A stretch of DNA of 7,555 bases, from NCBI GenBank assembly GCA_937890655.1, contig CALADT010000255.1, positions 1 through 7,555 on the forward strand, in the 5' to 3' direction. Shown piece after piece: positions 7,359-7,555 of the stretch. The notes under the pieces are model-generated. The model was not told the origin of the DNA and ran no database searches. It worked only from the letters and a program-made list of their open reading frames with translations. The first letter of the stretch is position 1. Every line of letters starts with the position of its first letter. Source of the stretch: an uncultured Mucispirillum sp. (GTDB taxonomy: Bacteria > Chrysiogenota > Deferribacteres > Deferribacterales > Mucispirillaceae). A program made the position numbers and the translations under genes.

Positions 7359-7555
7359 TACGTCAGCTTAGAATAATCTTAAAACCTATAATTGTTATAA
7401 ATATGCTTCTTGCTTTTTTTATGATATTAAGTGGTATTTATGGTATTTTTTTAGGAGAAAAAGAATCATACACTGCATTTTTTAAAACAACTCTACTTAT
7501 TATGGGCTTATCATTTGTATTAGTCTTATTTTCAGAAAAAAGAGAAAAAACTACC
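7355..7555 (+). CDS. trkH: Trk potassium uptake system, membrane subunit TrkH (N-terminal part)
   Basis: An open frame starts at ATG (7355-7357), sharing ATGA with the trkA stop (7356-7358), and continues for 67 codons to the window edge. The translated start, MIRQLRIILKPIIVINMLLA, continues into FFMILSGIYGIFLGE, giving a first hydrophobic span at about residues 11-33, a short charged loop (EKES), then a second span at about 43-60 followed by EKREK. This helical hairpin matches the N-terminus of TrkH, the K+-translocating inner-membrane subunit. A trkH gene directly after a two-RCK trkA is also a very common arrangement. The start is firm because an in-frame TAG lies at 7349-7351. GGAGG at 7337-7341 may serve as its ribosome site, though 13 bases is long, so coupling to trkA translation is likely. 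The selectivity-filter region lies beyond the window; KtrB is the less likely alternative. Confidence 0.85.
   Translation, partial: MIRQLRIILKPIIVINMLLAFFMILSGIYGIFLGEKESYTAFFKTTLLIMGLSFVLVLFSEKREKTT

Overview
The window is very AT-rich DNA from a bacterium. All genes lie on the + strand and nearly all of it is coding. It splits into two blocks separated by a 137-base gap at 2742-2878.

Block 1 (3-2741) is the downstream part of a restriction-modification locus. A 30-codon gene remnant ends at 95 and is probably the C-terminus of the DNA methyltransferase (Mod). Six bases later comes a complete 879-residue type III restriction subunit (Res). It carries a full set of superfamily 2 helicase motifs and an apparently intact C-terminal PD-(D/E)xK nuclease. 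By hand count of three sampled 60-base rows, this gene is about 18-23% G+C, whereas three sampled rows of the later genes give about 30-37%. A mobile origin for this defence block is therefore plausible.

Block 2 (2879-7555) looks like one operon of four genes: a FapA/DUF342 family protein, a membrane-anchored ExeA/GspA-like AAA+ ATPase with a periplasmic SH3b domain, trkA, and the first 67 codons of trkH, which runs off the window. The links are a 27-base gap, then a 10-base gap with the Shine-Dalgarno lying over the previous stop codon, then a 4-base ATGA overlap. A candidate promoter lies just before the first gene. TrkA and TrkH form a potassium uptake system at the inner membrane. The first two genes suggest work at the cell envelope, such as flagellar or secretion-apparatus assembly, but their exact role cannot be read from the sequence.

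The ATPase's predicted single membrane span and its wall-binding type domain suit a didermal (Gram-negative type) cell. Very low G+C together with a FapA, ExeA-like ATPase and Trk cluster makes me think of a host-associated Deferribacterota member such as Mucispirillum. This is an impression from memory and has not been tested. I found no tRNA, rRNA, CRISPR array, insertion sequence or convincing riboswitch. I see nothing that I could honestly call a new system; the most interesting points are the FapA and SH3b-AAA+ pairing with Trk, and the composition break at the edge of the restriction locus.
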